Shown here piece after piece: positions 8,692 to 18,255 of a DNA stretch of 44,814 bases. The stretch comes from Symbiodinium natans (lineage: Eukaryota > Sar > Dinophyceae > Suessiales > Symbiodiniaceae): contig CAJNDS010000509.1 of assembly GCA_905221605.1 (NCBI GenBank), forward strand, positions 77,501 to 122,314, in the 5' to 3' direction. Position 1 is the stretch's first letter, and every line of letters begins with the position of its first letter. Both the position numbers and the translations under genes were made by a program. Under the pieces are notes generated by a model. It made no database searches, was not told the DNA's origin, and saw only the letters and a list, made by a program, of their open reading frames with translations.

Positions 8692-8790
8692 AATGACCCT
8701 AGCAAAGATGTTGAGCGCAGCTTCGCGACCTATGTCCTTCTTGAAGTCGTGTTGCCCTTCCCAGGCCTAGACGAGTTAATTGCAGCCTAA
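8692..8790 (+). CDS. Putative terminal exon
   Basis: Begins after GGTTGAG and reads NDPSKDVERSFATYVLLEVV, ending ELIAA and TAA at 8788-8790. The stop lies at the junction with a CCCTAAA array (GCC TAA ACC). It has an amphipathic, protein-like composition and is phase-compatible with 8536-8587. No family recognised. Confidence 0.5.
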   Translation, partial: NDPSKDVERSFATYVLLEVVLPFPGLDELIAA

Positions 8791-9001
8791 ACCCTAAACC
8801 CTTAACCCTCAACCCGGGCATAGGAAGGAAATTTCCTGTACATTCGAACGAGGTGGGGTTTATAGGGTTTATGGAGTTTATAGGGTTTAAGAGAGCCTTG
8901 AGGGTTTATAGAGAGATTACAATAGGGTTCATAGGGTCTGCGGGGTTTACAGGGTGCATAGGGGTCTTTCAGAGGGTGTATATTTTTGCTCAACAATTCA
9001 G

Positions 9002-9092
9002 GCTACGTTAGTTCAAGGTATCGAGGTGAACTCTAGGGTAAGCTGCAAGAGGAAGCCGGCTCATGGATGTTCTTTGGCAACCCTACCTGCAG
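9002..9092 (+). CDS. Putative exon
   Basis: 91 bases between ACAATTCAG|G and CCTGCAG|GTTCAT. Reads ATLVQGIEVNSRVSCKRKPA then HGCSLATLPA. Phase 0 in, phase 1 out. A CCCTAAA array follows at 9126-9192. Function unknown. Confidence 0.4.
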
Positions 9093-10917
9093 GTTCATGT
9101 ATCCTATTTACTGGGGTTATAGGTGTCCCTAAACCCTAAACCCTAAACCCTAAACCCTAAACCCTAAACCCTAAACCCTAAACCCTAAACCCTGGACCCG
9201 AAAGCCTGACGTAAAAGCCCTACGTATAACTACCCCTGAACCTTCAAGTGAACCCCCTCAGGCTCCAATGTGTAGCGGGCTTTCAGAGCCCAGTTGAAGG
9301 TTTTTTGGGGTTTAGGGTTGAGGGCTAATTAACAAAAAAGACTCCAGGGTTTAGGGTAGCTTACAACCATGCTTGCAACGACCCATGACTTGCATCTTTC
9401 TCTTTTTAGGCTTTAGGGTTTAGGTTTGTTCCTGAAGATGCAAGTTAAGTCCCGCCAAGCCTGAATGGACTCGGCCTAGATTAAGGTCCCCAGCGCCCCA
9501 GGGTATTCTGTCCAAAGGGTACTAAAGATGACGAATAAGTTGAGCCCTTATACGCACCAGCCTTGTGGTTCGTGGTGGGTTTAGGGTTTAGGGTTTAGGA
9601 TTTAGGGTTTAGGGTTTAGGGTTTAGGGTTAGGCTGTTAGGTTCACTCTGCCCCAGTGCTTTCTTTGTAGGGTCTCCCCTCTCCACCCCCGTGGTTCGTG
9701 GTGGGTTTGGTTCCCTCTCCTCCCCTGTAGTGAGGTTAGTGTGGTTCGCGGTGGTCTTATGGTTATCTGTCAAGGGGGGAACTTGGCGGCGGGGAGGGGG
9801 CCGCAGAGCAGCTAGGGCAGGTGTAGTGTTTGGGGTTCATGGTTTAGGGGTTTTAGGGTCCTGCGCCCGTGAAGGCGATTTGTGCACGACTGAGTTTGCC
9901 ACGGCGGCAGTTTGAGCCAGACGTGTGAGGTAATGATACGTTTCTTCAGCGGTTCGGATGTCGCCCGAAACGCCTCGTCGCCTCGCTATGTACCTTTCAT
10001 GAGAGGAAGGGTTGTATTTGGAGTCTACATGGTCACTTCTCTAAATGTGGTCCCTTTGGGGGTACCTATTATAAGATGGCCCCTCTGATTTATACAGGGT
10101 ACCCAAAAAGTCACCCTAATTTAGAGAACTCATTACATGTACAACCTTCACTTCAAGTTGGAGGCCTAATGGCCCAGGGTAGCTTGCCCGCAGAGAAGCA
10201 CCAGGCGTAGGATGAGGGGTTTAAGGTTTAGGGTTCTAAACCCTACTCATTAAACCCTAAACCCCGATAATTGGGTTGATACAGTGGCTTTCTGCATAGC
10301 AGCGGCGAGCCTGTCGGGGAATCACCGTGCCGATGATCAGTTTCGTCGTAGTCTTAGAGGAAATTCGCGCAGTGGCGAACAAGCAGTGGGATGAATCAAC
10401 CTAACCAGGACGGGCTATTCGGCCTTCTAATCCCCCTCATTAATCCACCTATATAGGGTTTAGGGTTTAGGGTTTATCCCCCTAATGAGTCGAGGGGCTG
10501 TTTAAGGGGTTATGGGGTCTAATAGCCCTGGAATTGGCCGCCTAGGTCTCAGGTGAGTTTTCTCATCAGTTCGCATGCGCACGATTGCAGCAAAAGTTTC
10601 ACAAGTTAAGTCGGCATTGAAACCGACGCATGCTTGGTTCTGTTCGAGCCTGATCCCTCGGCACAACGATGGCTTGTAGGCGAACTGCATTTGTTACTGC
10701 ATTCCGTCCAGGCCTTTTTGGGAGTTCAGGCATCCCAAGTAATGATTGTGAAGGGTTCTGTCCAACGCCGCGATCAGAATCGACACTAGACTTTTTACTA
10801 AGAGCTGAGCGTGGGACACGAAGCGTGCGCTGCACACATAGTCTCCACACTTAGTAACCCTAAACCCTAAACCCTAAACCTTAAACCCTAAACCCTAAAC
10901 CCTAAACCCGATTCTAG
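9093..10917. other. Mostly repeats; unassigned islands
   Basis: Contains CCCTAAA (9126-9192), TTTAGGG (9576-9632), a hairpin element (10035-10131), open islands near 9950-10015, 10285-10400 and 10540-10850 that lack clear splice sites or family features, and CCCTAAA (10857-10909). Confidence 0.5.
10035..10131. mobile_element. Inverted-repeat element (hairpin)
   Basis: 97 bases with outer ends ACTTCTCTAAAT and ATTTAGAGAACT and an inner pair TTTGGGGGTACC / GGTACCCAAAAA. Non-coding; only one copy seen in the window. Confidence 0.45.
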
Positions 10918-11013
10918 GAATTAGGACGGTACCAATGGCAACGCTCTCGACAGTACAGCAGTAAGGGTTGGGGGAGTCGCGAAGCCTTTGAACTGGCGGC
11001 GCTCCTTCCGCCG
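10918..11013 (+). CDS. Putative exon joined to 11160-11300
   Basis: 96 bases, exactly 32 codons, from GATTCTAG|GAA (just after a CCCTAAA array) to CCGCCG|GTTTAG. Reads ELGRYQWQRSRQYSSKGWGS then ending FELAALLPP. Phase 0 at both ends, matching the next exon across a repeat-only intron. One of the two best exon pairs outside the kinase gene. Function unknown. Confidence 0.55.
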
Positions 11014-11159
11014 GTTTAGGGTTTAGGGTTTAGGGTTTAGGGTTTAGGGTTTAGGGTTTAGGGTTTAGGGTTTAGGGTTTAGGGTTTAGGGTTCAGGGTT
11101 TAGGGTTTAGGGTTTAGGGCTTAGGGCTTAGGGCTTATAGGGTTTAGTTGAATGCTTAG
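11014..11159. repeat. TTTAGGG array that appears to be a whole 146-bp intron
   Basis: Runs GTTTAGGG...GAATGCTTAG. About 17 near-perfect TTTAGGG units (one TTCAGGG) are followed by CTTAGGG variants and a short tail. It begins with GT, ends with AG, and removing it joins 10918-11013 to 11160-11300 in phase 0. Confidence 0.6.
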
Positions 11160-11300
11160 GCGACTTTGCCAGGTCTTCAGACAGCAGCTGAAAAGATCCA
11201 CGGAGACACCGTTGTAAGGCCACACCAAGAAGCGAGCAGAAGCAAGAGCAGTTTCGGGCGCCAAGCCTCTGAATTAATTCTTTATCCCCCTGAACCCTAA
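11160..11300 (+). CDS. Putative terminal exon
   Basis: Reads ATLPGLQTAAEKIHGDTVVR then PHQEASRSKSSFGRQ, ending YPPEP and TAA at 11298-11300. The stop is part of a CCCTAAACCC unit. Acceptor GCTTAG|GCG is itself a variant repeat unit. 46 codons without stop and a hydrophilic protein-like composition support it. Confidence 0.55.
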   Translation, partial: ATLPGLQTAAEKIHGDTVVRPHQEASRSKSSFGRQASELILYPPEP

Positions 11301-13284
11301 ACCCTTTCACCCTTAAACTCCCAAAGCCAAAGCCCCGAGCCCAGAACCCTTAAACCCTAAACCACCCTTAAACTCCTAAACCCAAAGCCCGGAAGCCTTA
11401 AACCCCAAGCCCTTACTACGAACCCGAAACCCCAGAACCCCCAAGCGCACGTGAAATTCCCCACGCCCTCGACCGACCTTGCCGTTCGGAGCTACTCTGA
11501 GCTCTGAGCCTTTATTGCTTCAAGTGCAGCAAAAGCTTCGTTGCACCAGGGTTTAGGGTTTGTGGTGTACGGTTTGTATGATTGAGGGTTAGCGGCCTCT
11601 GTGGTGGTTCTAGGACCCTCTTGGGATGTTAACTCTATGGTTTATAGGGTATCACGGACACCGGAGGGCTCGATCGATGACCGCGGTGGGGAAGTGGATT
11701 GTGCCGCCTTTCAACCCAAAATCCTTAGTATGGTCTGCAGGCCCAAGAACCTGAGATATCAGGGTATCATAAATAGCTCATAGACTTTACAATGCCCTCG
11801 TCGGTTGACGGTCACTGCGATGTGGCGGATTCTCAGAAGTTGTTGGTGCCTGCGTTTGTGCGGACCTGACAGTGAGACGCGAAAGTGCGCAAGCTCACCC
11901 GCCACTCTGCATTGATGGCTGTCGGTGCTGCAACAGCTTCCGCCTGAGCGGGCGTGGTGGCTACAGCGTTTCCGAAGTCGATGCCGCAACGTCGGTCGTG
12001 ACGAGCAGCGCAGGTGAGGCGCGTGGGGGGGCCGAACCTTGCCAGGATCATGGCGGCTCATGCTTCCACCTTATAGAAAGCTCAGTACGAATCCGTCCAG
12101 GTGTTCACATGGCCGGCACGCTTTGGGCACGGCAAGATGAACCATACTCGTCAGGCTGATGGTGCGTTACAACCGGTCTGATAGCAACCGGCTCGCACGA
12201 ACGTCCGCGCCTGATCTTCCCCCGTCCACGCACGTTCACACACGTTCCGTGCTGGGGGTACCTGCGCCGTGCCGCCGTTGGCAGCCTTCGCCCAGCTTGC
12301 CCAGCTTGCCCATGCATGCTGGATCCCATGGGGCGTCTTTGCTATTCGTGTTGCTATAGACGATAAAGTTGATGCGTGACTGCTGTTGGCCTGCTCTGGC
12401 ATGCATGGGCTCGGCGGCAAATCCAAAGTAGTTGAGCGGAGGTAGCTTCGCGTCGCCCGCAGCGCCGTCGGACCAGGCTGTAAGACCGTGCCGGCGCCCG
12501 GTGTGGAAACGACAGATTCCCGCCGTCCGGAATTGGTCGCGATGTTCTTTCCGATGACTCAAATCTAAACCCTGTAGTTGTCACAGGCCTCTTTCCCTCT
12601 TCCTCCTCTTCCTCCTCTTCCTCCTCTTCCTCCTCCTCCTACACCCTCCTCCTCTTCCTCCTCTTCCGCTCTCGCGGCTCCAGCGATGTCGATGGCTTTG
12701 CTTGCGGACGACAGCTACGCCCCCTCGCTGTGGCACTGATGGCAGCCCGTCACCATCGATAATCTGCCCTGCCTCGCCCGACCACGCCAAACACAGCAAG
12801 TGCACTGGGAACACGAAGACCGCATTTTGGACGTGCCAATCGACTCAATGGCAACAGTGGCAACCATGCGTTGGCTTGTCTGCGGTTTGCATGCGAAAAG
12901 AGTTAAATTGAACATTAATTGTTAGACTTGCTTGATGAGGTCCAGGTGGGATTGACATCTTGTTCTTCGGCGAAACGTCGAGCCTGCTCTGATGCGCCGC
13001 GTTTGTGACCTTGTTGCCTTGTTGGAATTTGTTTCTTCAGTCTCACGTGGTGTGAAGTCCTGTGTTGACGCACGAGGATCCCGGTTGCCTGTCCTGGTCC
13101 TTCCAAGTTCTTGGGTGCCATTCTCTGACAGAGACGGTTCCATTCTTCACAACATTTTCCAACGTGATGCAAGGCTGGTGGATGCGCGGCATGTTTGGCG
13201 TAGTCCATAGTGTCGTGATGTTTGAACTTGGAATGGAGGATTGCCTTTATGGGCACACGATGCTGCGTGTTCGCACGACCATGC
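11301..13284. other. No recognisable gene; transition to repeat-poor region
   Basis: Degenerate CCCTAAA persists to about 11420 and TTTAGGG stops near 11560. From 11.6 kb the composition changes to GC-rich unique sequence. Open frames exist on both strands but overlap and shift, with no motif I recognise. A CCTCTT-type microsatellite lies at 12591-12668. Confidence 0.5.
12591..12668. repeat. CCT/CTT microsatellite
   Basis: Tandem TCCTCTTCC-type units over about 78 bases, giving artificial Arg/Lys-rich frames on the minus strand. Confidence 0.85.
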
Positions 13285-13440
13285 TGGAGGTGGGAGGCAC
13301 GCTCGGCGCCGAAACCGTTGGATTCCTCCTGGGGCTGGAGAAAGCCCGAGAGGACCAAGCCTCTGGTGGGTGACCTCCCTGTGGCTGCGCGGGGCGGACA
13401 ATGTGCCCGCCAGCCTTTTGCCAGCGCCGTGAGGCGCAGC
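13285..13440 (+). pseudogene. Fragment of dinoflagellate RT-type ORF, C-terminal domain
   Basis: One frame reads LEVGGTLGAETVGFLLGLEK; after a frame change it continues WWVTSLWLRGADNVPASLL. This matches, in order, the EVGGRF.AEA...FLR and W..RW.....A...A.ASLL pattern of the intact-looking copy at 16191-16532. I recall this region as the C-terminal part of long reverse-transcriptase proteins abundant in Symbiodinium; that naming is from memory. Frameshifted and short, so a relic. Confidence 0.45.
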
Positions 13441-14321
13441 CTCCAGGGGGGCCAGCCCGAGACAAACCATCGTGGAGGCGGAGTCGGTCACCAATCCATC
13501 GCCGGCACGTAAAAGCTCCGCTCACCGTCGCGATTTCTGTGTCATCAACTTTGCTGGCATGAAACTTCCGGAATTGTAAACTCAAACGCCGCTCGGAAGT
13601 GCAGAGCGTTGTTCTCCTTGTGCAACACAAGTCGTGCAAAAATGGCGAGCATGCCATCGAAATAACCGTTGACATGTCCATCCTGTCACGGAGTTCAACT
13701 GCCGGTGTTCACGCCTGATCCATTGGACAAGCGTGGACCCCCGATCATCTGCTGTTCATCATCATGAGCTGTCATTGCTCCAACACCTGCGTCAAAATCC
13801 TTTGTAATACCCATAGCATCTGAATGGCATTGACCCTTTATCGCCAGGATGCAACGCCACAAAGCTCCTCGACGGCTTCTGCAGAATCCCTGCGCGTCGG
13901 AAAACAACACACCAGGTGCATGCAATACATGGAATTGCAAGCAGCCGTTCGGAGAACCAACACCACGCCGATGCCGCGAGGCTCAGCATGCCGCCTTTTC
14001 GCTCGTAGCGACAACTGGCATTGTGGTTGCATATTTCGCACGGTAGCCGAGGAGGAAACACTGCTCATTCGAACTTGCATTCGATTGGATACAATTACCC
14101 ACACTTTTTGCTGCAGGCACGAACCTTCATTTAGACAGACAACACACATCAGCATGCGGAGACGTGACAACCTCGTCCGGTTCATCTCGCCACGCGTTAG
14201 TCACGAACAAATTTACGAACGAGCATTTTCGTTTAATGTTACACGAACCCGACGTGCTCAACCACGCTCCACCAGGCAGCGCTACGGTTCGCCAATGCTG
14301 ACGTGCTGGCAGCCGTGCGTT

Positions 14322-14590
14322 GGTCGACTCGTCGCGTTCCGGAAGCCGAATGGCCGTATGCGTGCCCTAGTCGTCGTGGACGTGTTTCGCCTGTTTGTCA
14401 CTCGCTCCTTGCTGCCGCCTGGAGGCGACATTTGTGACGCAGGATGACGCAGGATTTGTGCCCGACCGCACGAGATCCTCGCTGAGGTCCGGGACAGCGC
14501 CTCCTGATCGTCCGCCGGCCGCGGCAACCTGATCCGGCCCGTGTAGGTTGTTATCTTCGTGCACTTGGACCACGGTCACGGTGAAAAAAA
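14322..14590 (+). pseudogene. RT-type ORF remnant with internal deletion
   Basis: The frame reads GRLVAFRKPNGRMRALVVVD then VFRLFVTRS, which looks like the N-terminal fingers region of a reverse transcriptase (R-K-P-N-G-x-x-R-x-L), then jumps directly to LLPPGGDICDAG, the tail seen at 16455-16490 in another copy. The catalytic palm, expected between them, is missing. Downstream bases to 14575 align by eye with 16440-16560 and end in a short A-run (14584-14590), so the 3' end of the element is preserved. Confidence 0.5.
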
Positions 14591-14699
14591 CAACTGTCTT
14601 GTAATACGAGTTTTGAATTTGGAATCGATGTTTGTGTGAGTCTGTGAAGGGTACAAGCCCCTTGAGCGTGCGGCCGCTCTAGTTTTGAAGGGCGGCTGG

Positions 14700-14880
14700 T
14701 GCCACCGGCACTCAATGTCTGCGTGCGTGACCTCAACCTCGATGCAGCACGCCAGGATGAGTGGCGGATTGAGGTCATCGCAAATGGCCGGCACCCTAGT
14801 ACCCGCCGAGAAGATGGCAGCCCTCGACAGCCAGTTGCTTTCTGGACACCATTTGACAACAGCCGCGGCCCAATTGGGAT
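14700..14880 (+). pseudogene. Fragment of dinoflagellate RT-type ORF, mid/C-terminal
   Basis: Reads VCVRDLNLDAARQDEWRIEV then IANG. I recall a similar block (VRDMN...RRIEVVANG) just before the EVGGRF block in Symbiodinium RT-like proteins. The next expected block resumes at 16191, so 14.9-16.2 kb may be an insertion, or these are separate relics. Confidence 0.4.
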
Positions 14881-14922
14881 TTCGCAAAGTACGTCAGCAT
14901 CATCTTTGCAAGCTGGATTCAA

Positions 14923-15108
14923 CATGGCGACGATTTATTTAGAAGATTTATGGAAGCATGGTGGGACCACCTTGGGGACTTATGGGGACTTGTTTGGTCG
15001 CTACCTTGGCATGAGGTACTGCAGCATGGCGACGATTTGCGTAGAAGATTCTAGAAGCATGGTTGGACCACCTTGGGGACTCGATTGGTCGCTACCCTGG
15101 CATGCGCG
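14923..15108. repeat. Imperfect tandem duplication of about 100 bp
   Basis: CATGGCGACGATTT...TAGAAGATT...GAAGCATGGT.GGACCACCTTGGGGACT...TGGTCGCTACC.TGGCATG occurs twice (from 14923 and from 15026). The copies differ by small deletions and substitutions. Confidence 0.7.
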
Positions 15109-15136
15109 AATGTCCAGCAGACGACTCAACCGTTAA

Positions 15137-16190
15137 ACTTGCAGGGCTGGTCTTATGAATGCCTCAACGGCAATGGGAAAATTTATCACATCATGTGGCA
15201 AAGTTGCCAGCAAACAGGTGGGTGATGCGTGCGATGAGTTGGTCGCCAAATGGGCTGCGCGTTCCTGGTAGACCTCGCGACTGTTGAATTGGTACACGCA
15301 CCTCGAAGCTTTTAGGCGCTTCAATGGAAATATCAATTGGAAAGTTGCATTCCTCTGTTTGCTCTCCAAGAGTTCGCCTACGGGCATGCAGGACTTACTA
15401 TTTACTTACCTTTTCTAGTTGCATTTATTTAGTTATATATTTACATATATACCTGCTTATTTACTTACTTGCTGAGTTTCTTCAGCAGCAGCAGTTTCAC
15501 GCGTGTCACGCGCGCGGGGGCAACCTGGGAGGGCTGCTCGGAAGCAACCGAGCGATGTGTGCTTGTCTCCGGTATGGGCTGCGCCGGCGCTCTTCTGACG
15601 CGGCCCAGGAGCGTCGAGGCCAAAGCGCGCTGCAACGGGCAACCCACTTGCCCCCACCACCGGCGATCACACCTCGCGCAGGCAAGAGCTCGCAGAATTC
15701 GTTGCGCGCGCAGGGAGCGCTGCCCCGCGAAGCTTCGGACCAGGTGGTGCGCCTGTTGCCCCTAGTGTCCACCGACCACGAATTTTATTTTTTTGTAACA
15801 CCTTTTTTCCCCTATTTTGCGCAAGGCGCGATAATTACGCCGTCCTTGCTTTCGCCGTAGGAGACCGTGCGCCGCCGGCCTGTTCTCCTTGCACGTCCCA
15901 GGCGCTGCAAATCTTGACAGAACGGCTGAGAAGAAAAGAAAAGAAAAAAAAAAAAAAAAAAACGGCCGCCAACTCCTCCGAGGCTCCCCCGCTCGTGTGT
16001 GGGGTTTTCTTGGAAGCAACGGGCATGTCTTCCTTGACGTGCGAGTGAAAAGCGACTACCTGCCCGAGTCAGCAGTTTCCTCGATCGTGTTTGCTGTCGC
16101 CTTGGACGCGTATGTTCGTGTTATACTATTTTTCCAACCAAAACCACGGTCATAGTGGAAGCATAATGAAACCCAACACGTTCTATTTAG
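15137..16190. other. No recognisable gene
   Basis: Contains TTTA-rich sequence (15394-15470), a GC-rich stretch open in several frames (15490-15780) without family features, and a poly-A stretch (15933-15960). Could be an insertion between RT relics. Confidence 0.45.
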
Positions 16191-16532
16191 GATAAACCAA
16201 AGCGGGCGCGTCTCGTCGTTGTCGGGGTCGAGGTTGGCGGGCGGTTCGGTGCTGAAGCCGCCTCCTTCCTCCGCCACCTCGCGCGGCACCGCGCTGCCAG
16301 CCTGCCGCCGCCGCTCCGGGCCGCTGCCAGTGCCGGCTGGGTCCAGCGCTGGTCCGGCTTCCTCGCGGTCGCCGCCATGCGCGCCTATGCGGCCTCCCTC
16401 CTGGAGCTGCCGCCTGGGGGTGACCTCTGCCATGCGGGAGAGGCGCCTGACCTGCACGAGGTCCTCGCTGAGATCCGCGGTGGCCCCGCACTGCTCGCAA
16501 GCCGCCTGCCGGCGCCTCGAGCCGGCCCGTAG
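16191..16532 (+). pseudogene. C-terminal part of dinoflagellate RT-type ORF
   Basis: The longest open RT-type piece: 113 codons without stop from 16191 to TAG at 16530-16532, with no start codon. It reads ARLVVVGVEVGGRFGAEAAS, then FLRHLARHRAASLPPPLRAA, then GWVQRWSGFLAVAAMRAYAA, SLLELPPGGDLCHAG and a final LHEVLAEIRG. By memory this is the C-terminal region of non-LTR-type reverse transcriptase proteins common in Symbiodiniaceae. 5'-truncated, as usual for such elements. The 3' tail has a G-run then A-run (16577-16606). Function of this domain is not known to me. Confidence 0.55.
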
Positions 16533-17990
16533 TTGGTAGGCTTCTTGCACTGGGACCGCGGCGACCGTTCGTAAAAAGGCGGGGGGGGGGGGGGGGGAAA
16601 AAAACCAAAGCTTGACAAAACGGGATACTCAAACGAACAGCGACAACAGCATTCAACATCCGCTGTTTGAAGTGCTTATGACTCAGGAAGCGAGGGTAAA
16701 CAAAAAGCTGCTTGCCCAGTGCGGTTGAGCGGCACTGCACGATACCGCTTTTACCAAAGGTCGCATCAGCTTTCGAAGTATATGGGTTGCGTTCAAAATT
16801 CGCGTGTCTGCTCAATTACTTTAATTTACATTAATTGGTTTGGCCGGTCTATTTTCATGTCGTTGCTATAAGGCGGCACCGAGGGGGACCCCCTAAAACC
16901 CCAGCGTGGCACTAGGAAAACGCTAGGTTCGCGCTAGGTAAAATCAACAAACATTATTTCAAATTTCGCATGTCACCACTAAGCGAACCCAACAAAGATT
17001 GATTGAGAAGGCCCAGCCAGGCGCACCACCCGAAATATGCGTACAACATCCGGGGTGGTGTAATAACCCCGCGCCTCTTCGTTATGAATTGACGGGGCCG
17101 CTGTTGCCAGGATAGAGGTTCTTCTAGGAAAAGCGACGACAAGAAAGAAACGATATTCGTGTTATACTTGGTACATTTGCTGCTCCTGGCTTGTTTTAGT
17201 CGTTCATCACGTCGTAGTATCAGATCTTGGAAAATCCGGCACAGTGTTTTGCGCTAGCGCCGCGCTAGCACGGCGCTAGCAAATGTCAACGCAGCCTCCC
17301 CCGGCAGACCATGGTCCATTCCTCCTCTAGCAGACCACAAAGGAACACCATAGAACCGACAGTGCTATGCGTGTTGGAGCTCGAGCCCCGCAAGTGGCGA
17401 CAGCGGAGAAACCTTCGCTCGCGCCGGAACTCCAGCAGTAGCAGTATGTAGCAGTAACACTAGCAGTTCTTGTGACGACTCGTCCGACAGCAGCGCCTGA
17501 AAAACTGCCGCTGGACCGAATCCTGGAGCCGGGCGTAACAGCGGCAACTAGCCGCCTGCCCATGAGGCCTTGAGACCACGAGTCGGCGTCGGAGAAAAGG
17601 AGCGTTTAAAAAAAAAAAGTCCGCGCTAGCACCTTTTCTAAGAAGTCATGCTTGGATCCTTCAAATGTCGCGTTTGCTACTCCATCTCAATCAGCTTCTT
17701 GTTCCTTCAGAACTTTTTTTTTCTTCGCGCCTTTTTCCAGCTGCCTGTGATGTCCGTGCCCTCAAGCTCCTACAGCCGCATCGGGCATCAGAACATAAGG
17801 CGGCACCGAGGGAGTCCCGATTTAACGTCAATTTCGGGAACAAGTATTTTGACAACAACCCATATCGAAGTACGCCCGGGGACATGACGATGCCATCTGG
17901 ACACTTCTACGCTCTCAGGCGGGACCGCATGCCGGTGCATGGCTCACCGCCATACCGTGCGACGAGGCAAGCCGCATCCCGCCACAAGCG
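16533..17990. other. Repeat-relic DNA with CGCTAG motifs
   Basis: Holds a G18-type run (16581-16598), the shared string ATAAGGCGGCACCGAGGG at 16869 and near 17797, and a cluster of CGCTAG/GCGCTAGC motifs (16920-16938, 17250-17282, 17622-17632). No gene seen. An A-run at 17609-17619 may be an element tail. Confidence 0.5.
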
Positions 17991-18235
17991 TTGCAAATTG
18001 CCCTGAGGCGTCACTTACGCCTGCCCCGGCTTTTTTGTCCCGGACGCTGCGGCCCCAACCCAGGATGTGGTGGCGCCATCGACCCTTATCGCGACCATGC
18101 CCTCGCTTGCCCGAGGACAGGCTTGTTGGCCAGGCGTGCTAAAATCGTCGAGCGCGCTTGGGTCCGCGGCCGTCGGAGCCGAAGGTCAGGTCGTGCCACA
18201 GCAGTGGCTCGCCCCGATGGCTGCTGAGTTCTCCT
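17991..18235 (+). pseudogene. RT-type ORF fragment with C/H metal-binding-like motif
   Basis: One frame reads CPGRCGPNPGCGGAIDPYRD, HALACPRTGLLARRAKIVER and AWVR; a second frame then gives VGAEGQVVPQQWLAPM. The C..C...D..RDHALACPRTG motif is the Cys/His block found after the RT domain in many non-LTR elements, and I recall this exact style from Symbiodinium. The frame change near 18165, small deletion included, makes it non-functional. Confidence 0.55.
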
Positions 18236-18255
18236 ATTGTGGACTCGCTGCGTGA

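Noticed and set aside
11833-12584. Several overlapping frames on both strands, 60-108 codons
   Set aside because: GC-rich sequence opens many frames by chance; no motif, no consistent strand, no splice-site support.
13824-14321. The upstream 166 codons of the + frame leading into the RT remnant
   Set aside because: Only the part from 14322 on resembles RT. The upstream text has no RT features and probably reads through unrelated sequence.
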